Assembly: GCA_934481345.1 (NCBI GenBank)
Contig: CAKSPF010000002.1
Coordinates: 124,001 to 188,000 of the forward strand
Source of the DNA: an uncultured Clostridia bacterium
GTDB taxonomy: Bacteria; Bacillota; Clostridia; UMGS1810
Length of the DNA stretch: 64,000 nucleotides
Reading direction: 5' to 3'
Shown: positions 25,057 through 34,547 of the stretch, piece by piece
Layout of the letters: every line of letters begins with the position of its first letter
How positions within the stretch are numbered: position 1 is the stretch's first letter
The notes under the pieces: generated by a model
Databases searched by the model: none
What the model was told of the DNA's origin: nothing
Seen by the model: only the letters and a program-made list of their open reading frames with translations
Made by a program: the position numbers and the translations under genes

Positions 25057-25713
25057 CTATACTATTTCTATTTGAATGTTCGGTTTGCTTGCCGATTCCA
25101 TTTTTGAAATGGATATTTCATATGCGGTTTTTGTCACGGATTCCGTTTCGCTCAGCTTTTTCTGATATTCGCGGCTCTGAATTCTTCCCCAGATTTTGAT
25201 GTTTTCGCCGACCTCCAGACTTCCTGCAAAGCGTGCGTTCCGTCCCCATGCTATGCACGGAATGTAATCGGATTTGTTGTATGCGCGGTTTACGGCTATC
25301 AGTATATCTGTTATTTCCCTGCCGAAAGGCGTTGTTCTGTAAACAGGTTTTTTGCACAGAAATCCGTTTAAGAATATGTGATTCGGATTTTTGAATTTTA
25401 CTTCTTCGGGGTTAACGCATATATCCCTTGCAAAAACCGTAAGTATCAGCTTATTTCCGCTTTCGGTGTAGTTGTTGTATGAGCGGAACTGACCGCTTAT
25501 GCTCACGGTGTCGCCCTTTACAAGCAGAATGTTTTGCAGCAGGCGCTCCGATATTGTAACATTTATTATGTCGGATATATCGCTCAGGCGCATAACCTTA
25601 ACCATAAATGAATAAAATCCTTCGCCGTATACTTCATGACTGAATTTAAGATCGCTGTCTACCGTTCCGGTAAGCTCTACTTCGTTATTTAAACTTATAT
25701 TATCCATTGCCAT
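25057..25713 (-). CDS. Tandem OB-fold single-stranded DNA-binding-like protein
   Basis: A 218-residue soluble protein with two SSB/PriB-like OB folds. The first spans about 6-105 and includes NEVELTGTVDSDLKFSHE and ISGQFRSYNN. The second spans about 110-205 and includes NHIFLNGFLCKKPVYRTTPF and ENIKIWGRIQSREYQKKL. Each repeats the strand pattern of bacterial SSB, but there is no acidic SSB C-terminal tail. Similar clostridial proteins are annotated as single-stranded DNA-binding or primosomal-type proteins. A role in replication or repair is inferred. Two nearby ATGs (25713 and 25707) could both serve. Monocistronic. Confidence 0.65.
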   Translation of the reverse strand: MAMDNISLNNEVELTGTVDSDLKFSHEVYGEGFYSFMVKVMRLSDISDIINVTISERLLQNILLVKGDTVSISGQFRSYNNYTESGNKLILTVFARDICVNPEEVKFKNPNHIFLNGFLCKKPVYRTTPFGREITDILIAVNRAYNKSDYIPCIAWGRNARFAGSLEVGENIKIWGRIQSREYQKKLSETESVTKTAYEISISKMESASKPNIQIEIV

Positions 25714-25891
25714 TTTCCCAAAGTCCCGTCCTTCCTGTAATTTGCAGTATGCATTTTGTTATATATTATTAATATTCACAATTATTGGATTTTATAACAA
25801 AAATTTTTACAGTGAACAAAAAACTTTAGACGGCTGCGCCGCATAGCTGTATTTTGTTTGTGAATAAATTGTTAATTTTTTCCGTATTTAT

Positions 25892-25920
25892 TTGATAATT
25901 TTTCATTAAAAGAGTATAAT
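25892..25920 (+). promoter_or_regulatory. Promoter of the ABC exporter operon
   Basis: TTGATA (25892-25897), 17 bases and TATAAT (25915-25920), a near-consensus vegetative promoter 32 bases before the TTG start of the first exporter gene. Confidence 0.75.
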
Positions 25921-25952
25921 TATATCTGATACTATTGAATGAAGGTGATTGA

Positions 25953-27683
25953 TTGACTGGATATTTTAAATATGTCAAAAGGCATTTGCCTTATTTTATA
26001 ATCGGCCCTGTTATGATGCTTACCGAGGTTGCGGGCGATGTTATAATGCCCAAGCTTATGAGCCTTATAATAAATGAAGGCGTTGCAAACGGTGATTATA
26101 ATTACATTGTAAAAACAGGTCTTGTGATGATAGGGCTGGCGTTTGTTATGATGGCAGGAGGCGTACTGGGCAATTATTTTGCCGCATGTGCGTCTATTAA
26201 TTTTGCCGCCGATTTGCGTGCGGACGTTTTCAGAAAGGTACAGACCTTTTCTTTCAAAAATATTGATAAGTTCAGCACGGGTTCGCTTATTACGCGTCTT
26301 ACAAATGATATTACGCAAATGCAGAATGTGCTCAGAATGGCGCTTGTTATGCTCCTGCGTTCGCCGGGTATGCTGATAGGCGCGTTCGTGATGGCATCTC
26401 TCATGAATTATAAGCTTGCGCTTGTAATTGCGGCGGTTATCCCGATACTGGGTATCAGCATATTTTTTATTATGAAAAACGCTCTGCCGCGCTTTAATAT
26501 CATGCAGAAAAAGCTCGACAGCCTTAACTCCGGCATACAGGAAAACCTTACTAATATAAGGGTTGTAAAGTCCTTTGTGCGGACTTCACATGAAAATGAA
26601 AAATTTACAAACGCAAATAAGGATTTAAAGGATAATACTTTGCGAGCGCTGAATCTTATCATTTTTACCATGCCTCTTATGATGCTTATGATGAATATTA
26701 CGACAATTGCCGTGGTTTGGTTCGGCGGCAAATTTGTAATAGCCGGCGGTATGAAGGTGGGAGATTTGTCGGCATTCACGACGTATATCGTGCAGATACT
26801 TATGTCGCTTATGATGGTTTCCATGATAATCCTACAGGGCTCGCGTGCAATGGCTTCTTCAAAAAGGGTAAAAGAGGTGTTGAATACCACGGTTGATTTA
26901 ACCGATGACGCAGCCGGTAATAAAGATACGCTTGTAACAAAAGGCCTTGTGGAATTTAAAAATGTAAGCTTTAAGTATAATGCAAAAAATAAAAACTGCG
27001 TTTTGGAAAATATTAATTTTACCGTAAAACCGGGGCAAACAGTCGGCATACTCGGAGCAACGGGCTGCGGCAAAACAAGTCTTGTTCAGCTTATACCGAG
27101 ATTGTATGACGTTTCCGAGGGCGAGGTTCTCGTGGACGGCATAAATGTAAAGGATTATTCATTGAGAAATCTGCGTAACGGCATAGCTATGGTTTTGCAG
27201 AAAAACGTTCTTTTTTCGGGAACGGTTATGGAAAATCTGCTTTGGGGTGATGAAAACGCCGACGAAAAAACCGTTAAGATGTATGCGGAGCATGCACAGG
27301 CGGACGGCTTTATAACTGCGTCTGCCGAGGGATATGACAGAGAGCTCGGCCAGGGCGGTGTAAATGTATCGGGCGGTCAGAAACAGCGTCTTTGCATAGC
27401 CAGAGCGCTTCTCAAACGTCCGAAGATACTTATTCTTGACGACAGCACCAGCGCCGTAGATACTGCGACAGAGGCGAAAATACGCGAGAGCTTCAAAACT
27501 GATTTAAAGGACACGACAAAAATAATAATTGCACAGAGGGTATCCTCGGTTGAAGACGCGGACGAAATAATTGTCCTGGACGACGGCAAAATTGCAGATA
27601 TGGGAACTCACAGCGAACTGATTGAAAGATGCGGAGAGTACCGCGATATATATTATTCGCAAAAAGACAGGGAGGAGGCGTGA
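25953..27683 (+). CDS. Heterodimeric ABC exporter, degenerate-site subunit
   Basis: A 576-residue half-transporter with a six-helix membrane domain (about 1-310) and a C-terminal ATPase. Walker A is GATGCGKTS and the signature is VSGGQKQRL. Walker B ends LILDDSTSAVD, with Asp where the catalytic Glu normally stands, and the switch motif reads IIAQRVSSV, with Gln replacing the His. Both changes are typical of the subunit carrying the degenerate site in BmrC/TM287-type exporters. The start is TTG 25953 behind AAGGTGA. The stop overlaps the next gene (TGATG), so the two subunits are co-translated. Substrate unknown; drugs or lipids are likely for this family. Confidence 0.9.
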   Translation: MTGYFKYVKRHLPYFIIGPVMMLTEVAGDVIMPKLMSLIINEGVANGDYNYIVKTGLVMIGLAFVMMAGGVLGNYFAACASINFAADLRADVFRKVQTFSFKNIDKFSTGSLITRLTNDITQMQNVLRMALVMLLRSPGMLIGAFVMASLMNYKLALVIAAVIPILGISIFFIMKNALPRFNIMQKKLDSLNSGIQENLTNIRVVKSFVRTSHENEKFTNANKDLKDNTLRALNLIIFTMPLMMLMMNITTIAVVWFGGKFVIAGGMKVGDLSAFTTYIVQILMSLMMVSMIILQGSRAMASSKRVKEVLNTTVDLTDDAAGNKDTLVTKGLVEFKNVSFKYNAKNKNCVLENINFTVKPGQTVGILGATGCGKTSLVQLIPRLYDVSEGEVLVDGINVKDYSLRNLRNGIAMVLQKNVLFSGTVMENLLWGDENADEKTVKMYAEHAQADGFITASAEGYDRELGQGGVNVSGGQKQRLCIARALLKRPKILILDDSTSAVDTATEAKIRESFKTDLKDTTKIIIAQRVSSVEDADEIIVLDDGKIADMGTHSELIERCGEYRDIYYSQKDREEA

Positions 27684-29554
27684 TGAGTATGAATAATGCA
27701 GAAAGACTGGAGCGCCTTTCGCAAAGGTACGGCTCCTCACCGGCAGACAGCGGCAAAAAAATGCCTGCAATGCATCGCGGCAGACCGAATATGCATAAAA
27801 AAGGCAAGCCAAAGAATGCCTCCAAGACAATGAAAAGGATTTTGCAGTATATAAGCAAGGATAAATATAAACTTGCGGCGGCATTCGTGTTTGTTATTCT
27901 GAGCAGTGTAGCCTCACTGGCAGGCTCATATATGCTCAGACCTATAATAAATAATTTCATAGCGCCGTCAAACGGCAAACCGAGTATTTCCGGTCTTGCA
28001 TGGGGACTTCTCGGCATGGCGGGGGTATATTTGATAAGCGTTGCCGCGTCATATCTTCAGTCGCGCATAATGATAGGTATTTCACAAAATGCCATTTATA
28101 AGATACGCAGCGACCTTTTTACAAAAATGCAGTCGCTTCCGATTAAGTTTTTTGATACAAATGCAAACGGCGAGCTTATGAGCCGCTACACAAACGATGT
28201 CGATACAATAGGCGAGATGCTGAACAATACTATTGTACAGCTTTTCTCCGGGGCGATTACCATAGTCGGTACACTCGGACTTATGATATATACTAATTTT
28301 TATCTTACCGTTGTAACGCTTATAATGCTTCCGATATTTGTAAATGCCGGGGGCGCAATCGCCAAAAAAAGCAGAAAATACTTTTCTCAGCAGCAGGCGG
28401 CGCTCGGCGCAGTAAACGGCTATGTTGAGGAAATGGTTGCGGGGCAGAAGGTTGTCAAGGTTTTCTGCCATGAAAACGAAGCCGTAGAGGACTTTGAGCT
28501 TCTCAATGACGATTTAAGGAAAAAGCAGATAAAGGCGCAGTTTTTGGGCGGAATTATGGGACCTGTAATGGGTAATCTGAGCCAGATAAACTACGCACTC
28601 ACTTCGGCTGTCGGCGGTATACTCTGCGTGCTCAGAGGCTTTGACGTGGGCGGACTTACCGTGTTTGTCAATTTTTCAAGGCAGTTCAGCCGTCCTATTA
28701 ATGAAATATCAATGCAGGTATCAAACATATTTTCCGCTCTTGCAGGTGCGGAGCGTGTGTTCGCCGTAATGGACAAAGAACCCGAGAGCGACCTTGAGGG
28801 CAAAAAACAGCTTGAAAATATCAAAGGCGATGTCGTTATGGATAACGTCACCTTCGGCTACAATCCCGACAGAGTAATTCTCAAAAATATAAACCTCTAT
28901 GCAAAGCACGGGCAGAAAATAGCGTTTGTAGGTTCTACCGGCGCAGGAAAAACTACAATTACAAATCTTATCAACCGTTTTTATGATATTCAGCAAGGAA
29001 GTATAACTATAGACGGTACCGATATTCGTGAGTTTAATAAAGAGAGCCTGAGAGAAAATATAGCCATGGTGCTCCAGGATACGCACCTGTTTACCGGAAC
29101 GGTTATGGAAAATATACGCTACGGCAGACTTGACGCTACGGATGAAGAGGTAATTGAGGCGGCAAAAACCGCAAGTGCTCATTCGTTTATAATGCGTTTG
29201 CCGGACGGCTATAACACAGTCCTTGAGGGCGACGGTTCAAATCTCAGCCAGGGACAGCGGCAGCTTTTAAACATTGCCAGAGCGTCAATATCAAAGGCGC
29301 CGATACTTGTGCTTGACGAAGCCACAAGCTCCGTAGATACCAGAACGGAAAAGCATATTGAGCACGGTATGGACAGACTTATGAAAAACCGCACGACGTT
29401 TATAATAGCGCACAGACTTTCCACCATACGCAATGCCGATGCGATTATGGTTCTGGAAAACGGCGAAATAATAGAACGCGGAACGCATGAACAGCTTTTG
29501 GAGCTTAAAGGCAGATATTACGAACTTTATACCGGTGCGGCAGAGCTTGACTAA
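27683..29554 (+). CDS. Heterodimeric ABC exporter, catalytic subunit
   Basis: A 623-residue half-transporter with a basic N-terminal extension of about 50 residues, six membrane helices and an ATPase with Walker A GSTGAGKTT and signature LSQGQRQLL. Walker B is LVLDEATSSVD with the catalytic Glu, and the switch is IIAHRLSTI with His. It is the partner of the degenerate subunit, and together they form one consensus and one degenerate ATP site (BmrCD/TM287-288 type). ATG 27683 follows GGAGGAGG and overlaps the previous stop. A strong bidirectional terminator follows. Confidence 0.92.
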   Translation: MSMNNAERLERLSQRYGSSPADSGKKMPAMHRGRPNMHKKGKPKNASKTMKRILQYISKDKYKLAAAFVFVILSSVASLAGSYMLRPIINNFIAPSNGKPSISGLAWGLLGMAGVYLISVAASYLQSRIMIGISQNAIYKIRSDLFTKMQSLPIKFFDTNANGELMSRYTNDVDTIGEMLNNTIVQLFSGAITIVGTLGLMIYTNFYLTVVTLIMLPIFVNAGGAIAKKSRKYFSQQQAALGAVNGYVEEMVAGQKVVKVFCHENEAVEDFELLNDDLRKKQIKAQFLGGIMGPVMGNLSQINYALTSAVGGILCVLRGFDVGGLTVFVNFSRQFSRPINEISMQVSNIFSALAGAERVFAVMDKEPESDLEGKKQLENIKGDVVMDNVTFGYNPDRVILKNINLYAKHGQKIAFVGSTGAGKTTITNLINRFYDIQQGSITIDGTDIREFNKESLRENIAMVLQDTHLFTGTVMENIRYGRLDATDEEVIEAAKTASAHSFIMRLPDGYNTVLEGDGSNLSQGQRQLLNIARASISKAPILVLDEATSSVDTRTEKHIEHGMDRLMKNRTTFIIAHRLSTIRNADAIMVLENGEIIERGTHEQLLELKGRYYELYTGAAELD

Positions 29555-29572
29555 AAATTAATATAAAAAAAT

Positions 29573-29615
29573 AAGCCATTTTTCCGTATTGCTTTTACAA
29601 TCGGAAAAATGGCTT
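29573..29615. terminator. Bidirectional terminator between the exporter and tmk
   Basis: AAGCCATTTTTCCG (29573-29586) pairs with CGGAAAAATGGCTT (29602-29615), with ATTG/CAAT continuing inside the loop. A and T runs outside suit both convergent genes. Confidence 0.85.
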
Positions 29616-29618
29616 GAT

Positions 29619-30248
29619 TTATGCGTTAATGCCCGAAACTATGTTCCATATTTCTTCGGATATATCTTCTGCGCTTTTTGAAGCGTCCACAATATAAACC
29701 TTTTCGTCATTTTTGAGCTTTTCAAATGCCTCAAAATACTTTTCGCGCACGGCATTAAGACGTTCCTCTTTTTCATAAAGCTCTATATGGTCTCTGCCGC
29801 TTGTTATTCTCTCCATAGCCGTTTTTGCGGAAATATCCATAAAAATCGTTGCGTCCGGGCGGAGAATATCGGAGCTTACGGAATTTGTATTTATAACCCA
29901 GTCCATATCCATATCCACACCGTGGTATGCATATGAAGAAAAGTAGTAGCGGTCGCTTATTACGGTAATACCGCTGTTGATTTTTTCGAGTATGCCGTCC
30001 GTTTCGTTGAGCAGGTGGTCGACTCTGTCTGCCGCGAAAAGACATGCAATCACGCGGTTGTCGGCAGACATTCTGCCTGTCATAATCTGATGTATCAGTG
30101 AACCGACCGGCGAATCCGTAGGCTCGCGCGTTTCAATGCATTTGGTTCCGTTTTTATTGAGCCTTTCGGCAAGCAGTCGGATCTGGGTACTTTTGCCCGA
30201 ACCGTCTATTCCCTCAAATACTATAAATTTGCCTTTTTTGTTGTTCAT
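29619..30248 (-). CDS. tmk: Thymidylate kinase
   Basis: A 209-residue P-loop nucleoside monophosphate kinase that phosphorylates dTMP to dTDP. The P-loop is FEGIDGSGKSTQ (about 12-23), followed by ETREPTDSPVGSLIH and the DRYYFSSYAYHGV segment with the DRY-type motif. Length fits the family. It lies 25 bases downstream of the protease gene and may share its transcript. Confidence 0.95.
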   Translation of the reverse strand: MNNKKGKFIVFEGIDGSGKSTQIRLLAERLNKNGTKCIETREPTDSPVGSLIHQIMTGRMSADNRVIACLFAADRVDHLLNETDGILEKINSGITVISDRYYFSSYAYHGVDMDMDWVINTNSVSSDILRPDATIFMDISAKTAMERITSGRDHIELYEKEERLNAVREKYFEAFEKLKNDEKVYIVDASKSAEDISEEIWNIVSGINA

Positions 30249-30273
30249 AACGTCAATATCTCCGTGTCGTAAG

Positions 30274-31803
30274 TTACTTGCTTTCCGTGCTTTCGGCAGC
30301 CTGTGCAGCCCGGTCGGTTTTGTAGTCGTTTATTGTGTTTGTCTTGAATATTTCAAGCGCAGTTTTGAATGATGCGTTATCGAAGATTTCTGCTTCCTGA
30401 AGCTCATTTTCAAGCTTAAGCTGGGTTGATATGTCGCATACGCCGTATGGATACAATTCCACAGCGTTCTGGAAATTCAAAACCGCAAAATACGTTTTTT
30501 CAGTGTATTCGTCTGTCGGAACTTCGCCTACGTCATATCCCAGCGCCCACAGTCTTTGGTTAAGCGCAAGGACTGTTTCTCCCTTGTCGCCGAGCTGCAT
30601 AACGGTTTCAAAATCCAGGTCGTTAAATCCGGATTTTTTCAGCGTTGTGTATGAATCGTTTACAAGGTAATCCGGAGTAATGCCGATTCCGTTTATATGT
30701 CTTTTTGCTCTTGTGAGGTATTCAGCCTCTGTGAGCTTAACTCCGCCGCCTGCCTTGAAGTCTGTGAGATTCTGCATTGTTCCTTTTCCGTATGTCTTTG
30801 TGCCGACTACAATTCCGACACCGCTGTCCTGTACAGCTCCGCAGAATGCTTCTGCGGCACTTGCGCTGTTTTCGTTGGCAAGCACGATTAACGAATACTT
30901 GGGATTTTTACATTCGGAATACAAGGTTACGTTTTTGAGCGGATTTTTGTATTCAAAGTGTATAACGGGTCCTTCCGGAATAATTCTCTGACAGATGTTT
31001 CTGAAAACATTTACAGAGCCGCCGGGATTTGAGCGCAAATCAAAAATTATATCGGTAACTCCGGCAGCGTCGAAAGAATCAAGAGCGTGAGTTATAAGCT
31101 CCTCTGCTCCGCCGTCAAACTCCTGAAGATAGATGTAACCTACGGAACCATCAACGATCTGATAGGAACCGGGTTCTATCGTTACCGGTCTGCGCTCCGT
31201 GTAAAATTCCATGTATTCTCCGTCGCGTATAACGCCTACGGTTACGAATGTTCCGGCTTCGCCCACGATATATGTCCTTGCCTTTTCAAGCGGCATACCG
31301 ACAATGCTTGTGCCGTTTGCCGAAACAATGAGGTCGTTTGTTTTTATTCCTGCGTCGTATGCCGACGAACCGCGGTTGACCTTTGTTACCAGAAGTCCGC
31401 TGTTTATCGCCGTTATCGTAACGCCTATGCCGAAAAACTGACCGCTCATGGAGTCGAGGAAATAGTCGTATTCCTCCTGAGTATAGTATGTCGAATGCTC
31501 GTCAAGACCGGAATACATAGCCTTGAAGGCTTCCTCGGTAAGCTCCGGATGGTCGTTTAAAAGCTTCATCAATGTGTCGGTGTACAATTCCTCGCGCGTC
31601 ACATCAAATTTATACTTCTGCAAAATGTAGTTTGCCGCCTGGCGCACAAGCGTCTGTGCCATCTCGCCGTCATCTGTTATGGAATAGCCGTAGCTTTCGT
31701 TAGCTGTGGCTGCATCGTCCGCCATAGAAAACAGAGGGCATGTGAAAGCTATTGCAATAATTAAAACAACTGCTGTAAATTTTTTGAATTTCAATGTTAT
31801 CAC
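30274..31803 (-). CDS. S41 family C-terminal processing protease (CtpA/CtpB type)
   Basis: A 509-residue exported serine protease with a signal peptide or anchor at 8-28, an N-terminal cap, a PDZ domain (about 120-205) and a tail-specific protease core. The catalytic Ser315 (ENSASAAE), Lys340 (TYGKGT) and Gln344 are spaced as in CtpB and Tsp. A peptidoglycan-binding repeat (about 405-465; DKGETVLALNQRLWALGY) sits near the C-terminus. In sporulating Bacillus, CtpB cleaves SpoIVFA to release pro-sigma-K processing, so a sporulation role is plausible but not shown. It overlaps the preceding exported protein gene by four bases. Confidence 0.9.
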   Translation of the reverse strand: MITLKFKKFTAVVLIIAIAFTCPLFSMADDAATANESYGYSITDDGEMAQTLVRQAANYILQKYKFDVTREELYTDTLMKLLNDHPELTEEAFKAMYSGLDEHSTYYTQEEYDYFLDSMSGQFFGIGVTITAINSGLLVTKVNRGSSAYDAGIKTNDLIVSANGTSIVGMPLEKARTYIVGEAGTFVTVGVIRDGEYMEFYTERRPVTIEPGSYQIVDGSVGYIYLQEFDGGAEELITHALDSFDAAGVTDIIFDLRSNPGGSVNVFRNICQRIIPEGPVIHFEYKNPLKNVTLYSECKNPKYSLIVLANENSASAAEAFCGAVQDSGVGIVVGTKTYGKGTMQNLTDFKAGGGVKLTEAEYLTRAKRHINGIGITPDYLVNDSYTTLKKSGFNDLDFETVMQLGDKGETVLALNQRLWALGYDVGEVPTDEYTEKTYFAVLNFQNAVELYPYGVCDISTQLKLENELQEAEIFDNASFKTALEIFKTNTINDYKTDRAAQAAESTESK

Positions 31804-32822
31804 TCCGTTATATAGATATATTTTGTATTTTTGCTTTTATCACATATAATGTAAGAATTTTTGTCAAGCAAATTAATGTTTATGAAATCAGCATTTACGT
31901 TTTTGCCGCCGCTTATGAATACTGCCGATGAAGAACAGGGGAGTTCAAGGTACAATTCTGTGCCTTTCTCGTATTCCGTACCGTTAAAATAAAACGGATT
32001 TTTAACAATAACAGAATTTTCATCAACATAGTAAATGTCCGCCCGTATCAGATCATACTGTGATTTTAAGTTGAGCCATTCGGTGAAAAATTCGCCGTCA
32101 ATGCTCAAAAACAGGACTTCATTTTCGGAATTTCTGTATACAGTCAGATTATCGTCTCTGACAATGTTTCTGTCATATAGCTTACATTCGCCGTTTTTAA
32201 AGACTTTCTTTTTGTCTAAGTTTTTGGTTTTTACGGTAAAAACGCCGTTTGCCTTGCTGTACATATCCACAGACCACACATCACCCATCTTTGAAACGCC
32301 TGTAACAGTGCCGCTGACTGACGTAACGGAATTGTTTTTTAAAATAATATCTTTAAAAAAAGCAAGTTCGTTTATAAAATAGCCGTATGTCAGTTCGCTG
32401 TCGGAATTTAAAAAACCGTTTTCAATATACAGTCTGCCGGAATTGCAGAGAGTTACATACGCTCTGCGGAAGTCTTTTGCAACAAGTCCGTAATCCGCGC
32501 CGGTTATTCTGACTGTTGTATCATCCGAGGTGATTTTTTCCGCAAGATATTTTATAAGGTCGCGCCTTAAAACCGTATTTCCCTTAAAGGGTGAGCCGCC
32601 GAAAGCTTTTTTTAAAATTGCATTTGCCGCCTTCGGCGTTACGGCTTCATCATAAGAGCCAAGCTCCGTTTCGCATACAGCTTCAATCAGACCGTCAAAT
32701 CCGAAATAGCTTTGCGGTTCGGCTGAAGCGTATGCGCTTAATCCGCCGGGTAATGAGAACAGCATAACAACTGCAATGCAAATACATATTTTTTTAATAT
32801 TCGAGCTGAATATTTTGCTCAA
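31800..32822 (-). CDS. Exported protein of unknown function, possible SLH-like segment
   Basis: A 340-residue protein with a clear signal peptide (about 10-32, hydrophobic core then AYASAEP). Residues about 60-95 (KAANAILKKAFGGSPFKGN, then VLRRDLIKYLAEKI) loosely resemble an S-layer homology or dockerin-like helical repeat. The rest is beta-rich and not recognised. Its stop overlaps the start of the CtpB-like protease (ATGA), so the two are co-translated, and it could be a partner, activator or substrate of the protease outside the membrane. No family assignment is possible by eye. Confidence 0.75.
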   Translation of the reverse strand: MSKIFSSNIKKICICIAVVMLFSLPGGLSAYASAEPQSYFGFDGLIEAVCETELGSYDEAVTPKAANAILKKAFGGSPFKGNTVLRRDLIKYLAEKITSDDTTVRITGADYGLVAKDFRRAYVTLCNSGRLYIENGFLNSDSELTYGYFINELAFFKDIILKNNSVTSVSGTVTGVSKMGDVWSVDMYSKANGVFTVKTKNLDKKKVFKNGECKLYDRNIVRDDNLTVYRNSENEVLFLSIDGEFFTEWLNLKSQYDLIRADIYYVDENSVIVKNPFYFNGTEYEKGTELYLELPCSSSAVFISGGKNVNADFININLLDKNSYIICDKSKNTKYIYITE

Positions 32823-32839
32823 TCAGACCACCTCCGTAA

Positions 32840-34546
32840 TTACATTTTTTCCGGTGCGGAAATCTTGAGTATATCAAGTGTATTTTTGATAACAACTTTT
32901 GTAAGGCATATAAGCATCATTCTTGCCTGCATAAGTTCAGCATCGTCCGACTTTACACGGCAATTGCTGTAAAATGAATGAAACAGAGCCGCAAGGTCAA
33001 GAAGGTATCTGGTAAGCTTGCACGGTTCAAGCGCTGCAGCGGCAGCCTCGATTTCCTGCGGGAAGGAATTCAGTTTGGTTATAAGGGCCTTTTCCGCATC
33101 GTCCGAAAGCAGGCTGAGGTTAACATCGGAAATATTCTTTAAGTTTATGCCTTCTTCGCTGAGTCCGCGCAAAATGGAACATATTCTTGCGTGTGCATAC
33201 TGAACGTAAAACACAGGGTTTTCGTTGTTTTGCGCAACGGCAAGATCCATGTCGAATTCAAGGTGACTGCCTGCCTGGCGCAGATTGAAGAAAAATCTTG
33301 CCGCGTCAACGCCGATTTCATCTATCAAATCGGAAAGGGTAATCATTTCGCCCGTTCTTTTTGACATTCTTGCCACATCGCCGTCTTTGATAAGGCGCAC
33401 AAGCTGCATGATTACAACGGTAAGCTTCTTGCTGTCTATGCCGAGAGCTTCCATGGATCCTTCCATTCTTGCCACATGGCCGTGGTGGTCTGCTCCCCAT
33501 ACATTGATAACTCTGTCAAAGCCGCGCGTCTGAAATTTGTTTCTGTGATATGCAATGTCTACTGCAAAGTAAGTCGGGATACCGTTTGCACGGATTAAAA
33601 CCTCGTCTTTTTCACAGCCGAATTCCGTTGTTTTGAGCCATACGGCGCCGTCTTTTTCGTATGTGAGGTTTGCTTTTTTCAAAAGCTCCATAGTTTCTTT
33701 TACTTCGCCGTTCTGATGAATGGTGCTTTCTTTGAACCATACGTCATAGTATATTCTGTATTTTTCCAAATCTCTTTTGAGATTTGCAATGTTTATCGGC
33801 AGGGCATAGTCGATGAGCGCCTGCTGTCTGTCTTTGCTTTCACATTCAACGAGGCTGTTGCCGTGAATGTCGGCATAGTTTTTGGCATGAACCCTGATGT
33901 CATTGCCTTTGTAGCCGTCTTCGGGAAATTCAAAGCCTTCCTCGCCTTTAAATATCTGCATATATCTTGCTTCAAGGGATTTGCCGAATTTTTCTATCTG
34001 AGCGCCTGCGTCATTTATATAGAATTCACGGGTTACATCATAGCCTGCATGGTCGAGTATGCTCGCGATGCTGTCGCCCAGTGCGCCGCCGCGTGCATTG
34101 CCCATGTGCATAGGGCCTGTCGGGTTTGCACTGACAAATTCCACCATAACCTTTTTACCGTTACCGATATTGATTTTGCCGAAATCCGCCTGCATTTCAT
34201 CTATAAGTTTAAGACCGTCATACAGCCAGTTCTGTTTCAGATAGAAATTTATAAAGCCCGGTCCGGCAATAGCGCATTTTTCTATATATGTTCCGTCAAA
34301 ATCCATGTTTTCGGTTATTTTGGCAGCTATATTCTGCGGCGAAGTTTTTAAAATTTTTGTAAGCTTCATGGCAGTGTTTACTGAGAAATCACCGTACTGC
34401 TTGTCTTTTGGAATTTCAATTTCAATATCCGACTCCAATACTTCCCTGAATGCGTCGCTGTCCGTTCCGGCAAAGTCGAGCTTTTTGAGCGATTCTTTTG
34501 TTACCTGCCCGATTTGATTTTTTATGTGTTTTATAATGTCGTTCAT
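32840..34546 (-). CDS. argS: Arginyl-tRNA synthetase
   Basis: A 568-residue class I synthetase. The N-terminal ArgRS-specific domain precedes the HIGH-like motif NPTGPMHMGNARGGALGD (about 130-147). The KMSKS equivalent reads VARMSKRTG. The C-terminal DALR anticodon-binding domain holds YVQYAHARICSILR and the end DILKISAPEKM. It starts one base after the DUF1934 stop and lies in one operon with it. No T-box leader was seen. Confidence 0.97.
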   Translation of the reverse strand: MNDIIKHIKNQIGQVTKESLKKLDFAGTDSDAFREVLESDIEIEIPKDKQYGDFSVNTAMKLTKILKTSPQNIAAKITENMDFDGTYIEKCAIAGPGFINFYLKQNWLYDGLKLIDEMQADFGKINIGNGKKVMVEFVSANPTGPMHMGNARGGALGDSIASILDHAGYDVTREFYINDAGAQIEKFGKSLEARYMQIFKGEEGFEFPEDGYKGNDIRVHAKNYADIHGNSLVECESKDRQQALIDYALPINIANLKRDLEKYRIYYDVWFKESTIHQNGEVKETMELLKKANLTYEKDGAVWLKTTEFGCEKDEVLIRANGIPTYFAVDIAYHRNKFQTRGFDRVINVWGADHHGHVARMEGSMEALGIDSKKLTVVIMQLVRLIKDGDVARMSKRTGEMITLSDLIDEIGVDAARFFFNLRQAGSHLEFDMDLAVAQNNENPVFYVQYAHARICSILRGLSEEGINLKNISDVNLSLLSDDAEKALITKLNSFPQEIEAAAAALEPCKLTRYLLDLAALFHSFYSNCRVKSDDAELMQARMMLICLTKVVIKNTLDILKISAPEKM

Positions 34547-34547
34547 G

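Noticed and set aside
33716..34351. 211-codon frame antisense to argS
   Set aside because: Complement of a conserved synthetase; no start signals or known motifs.
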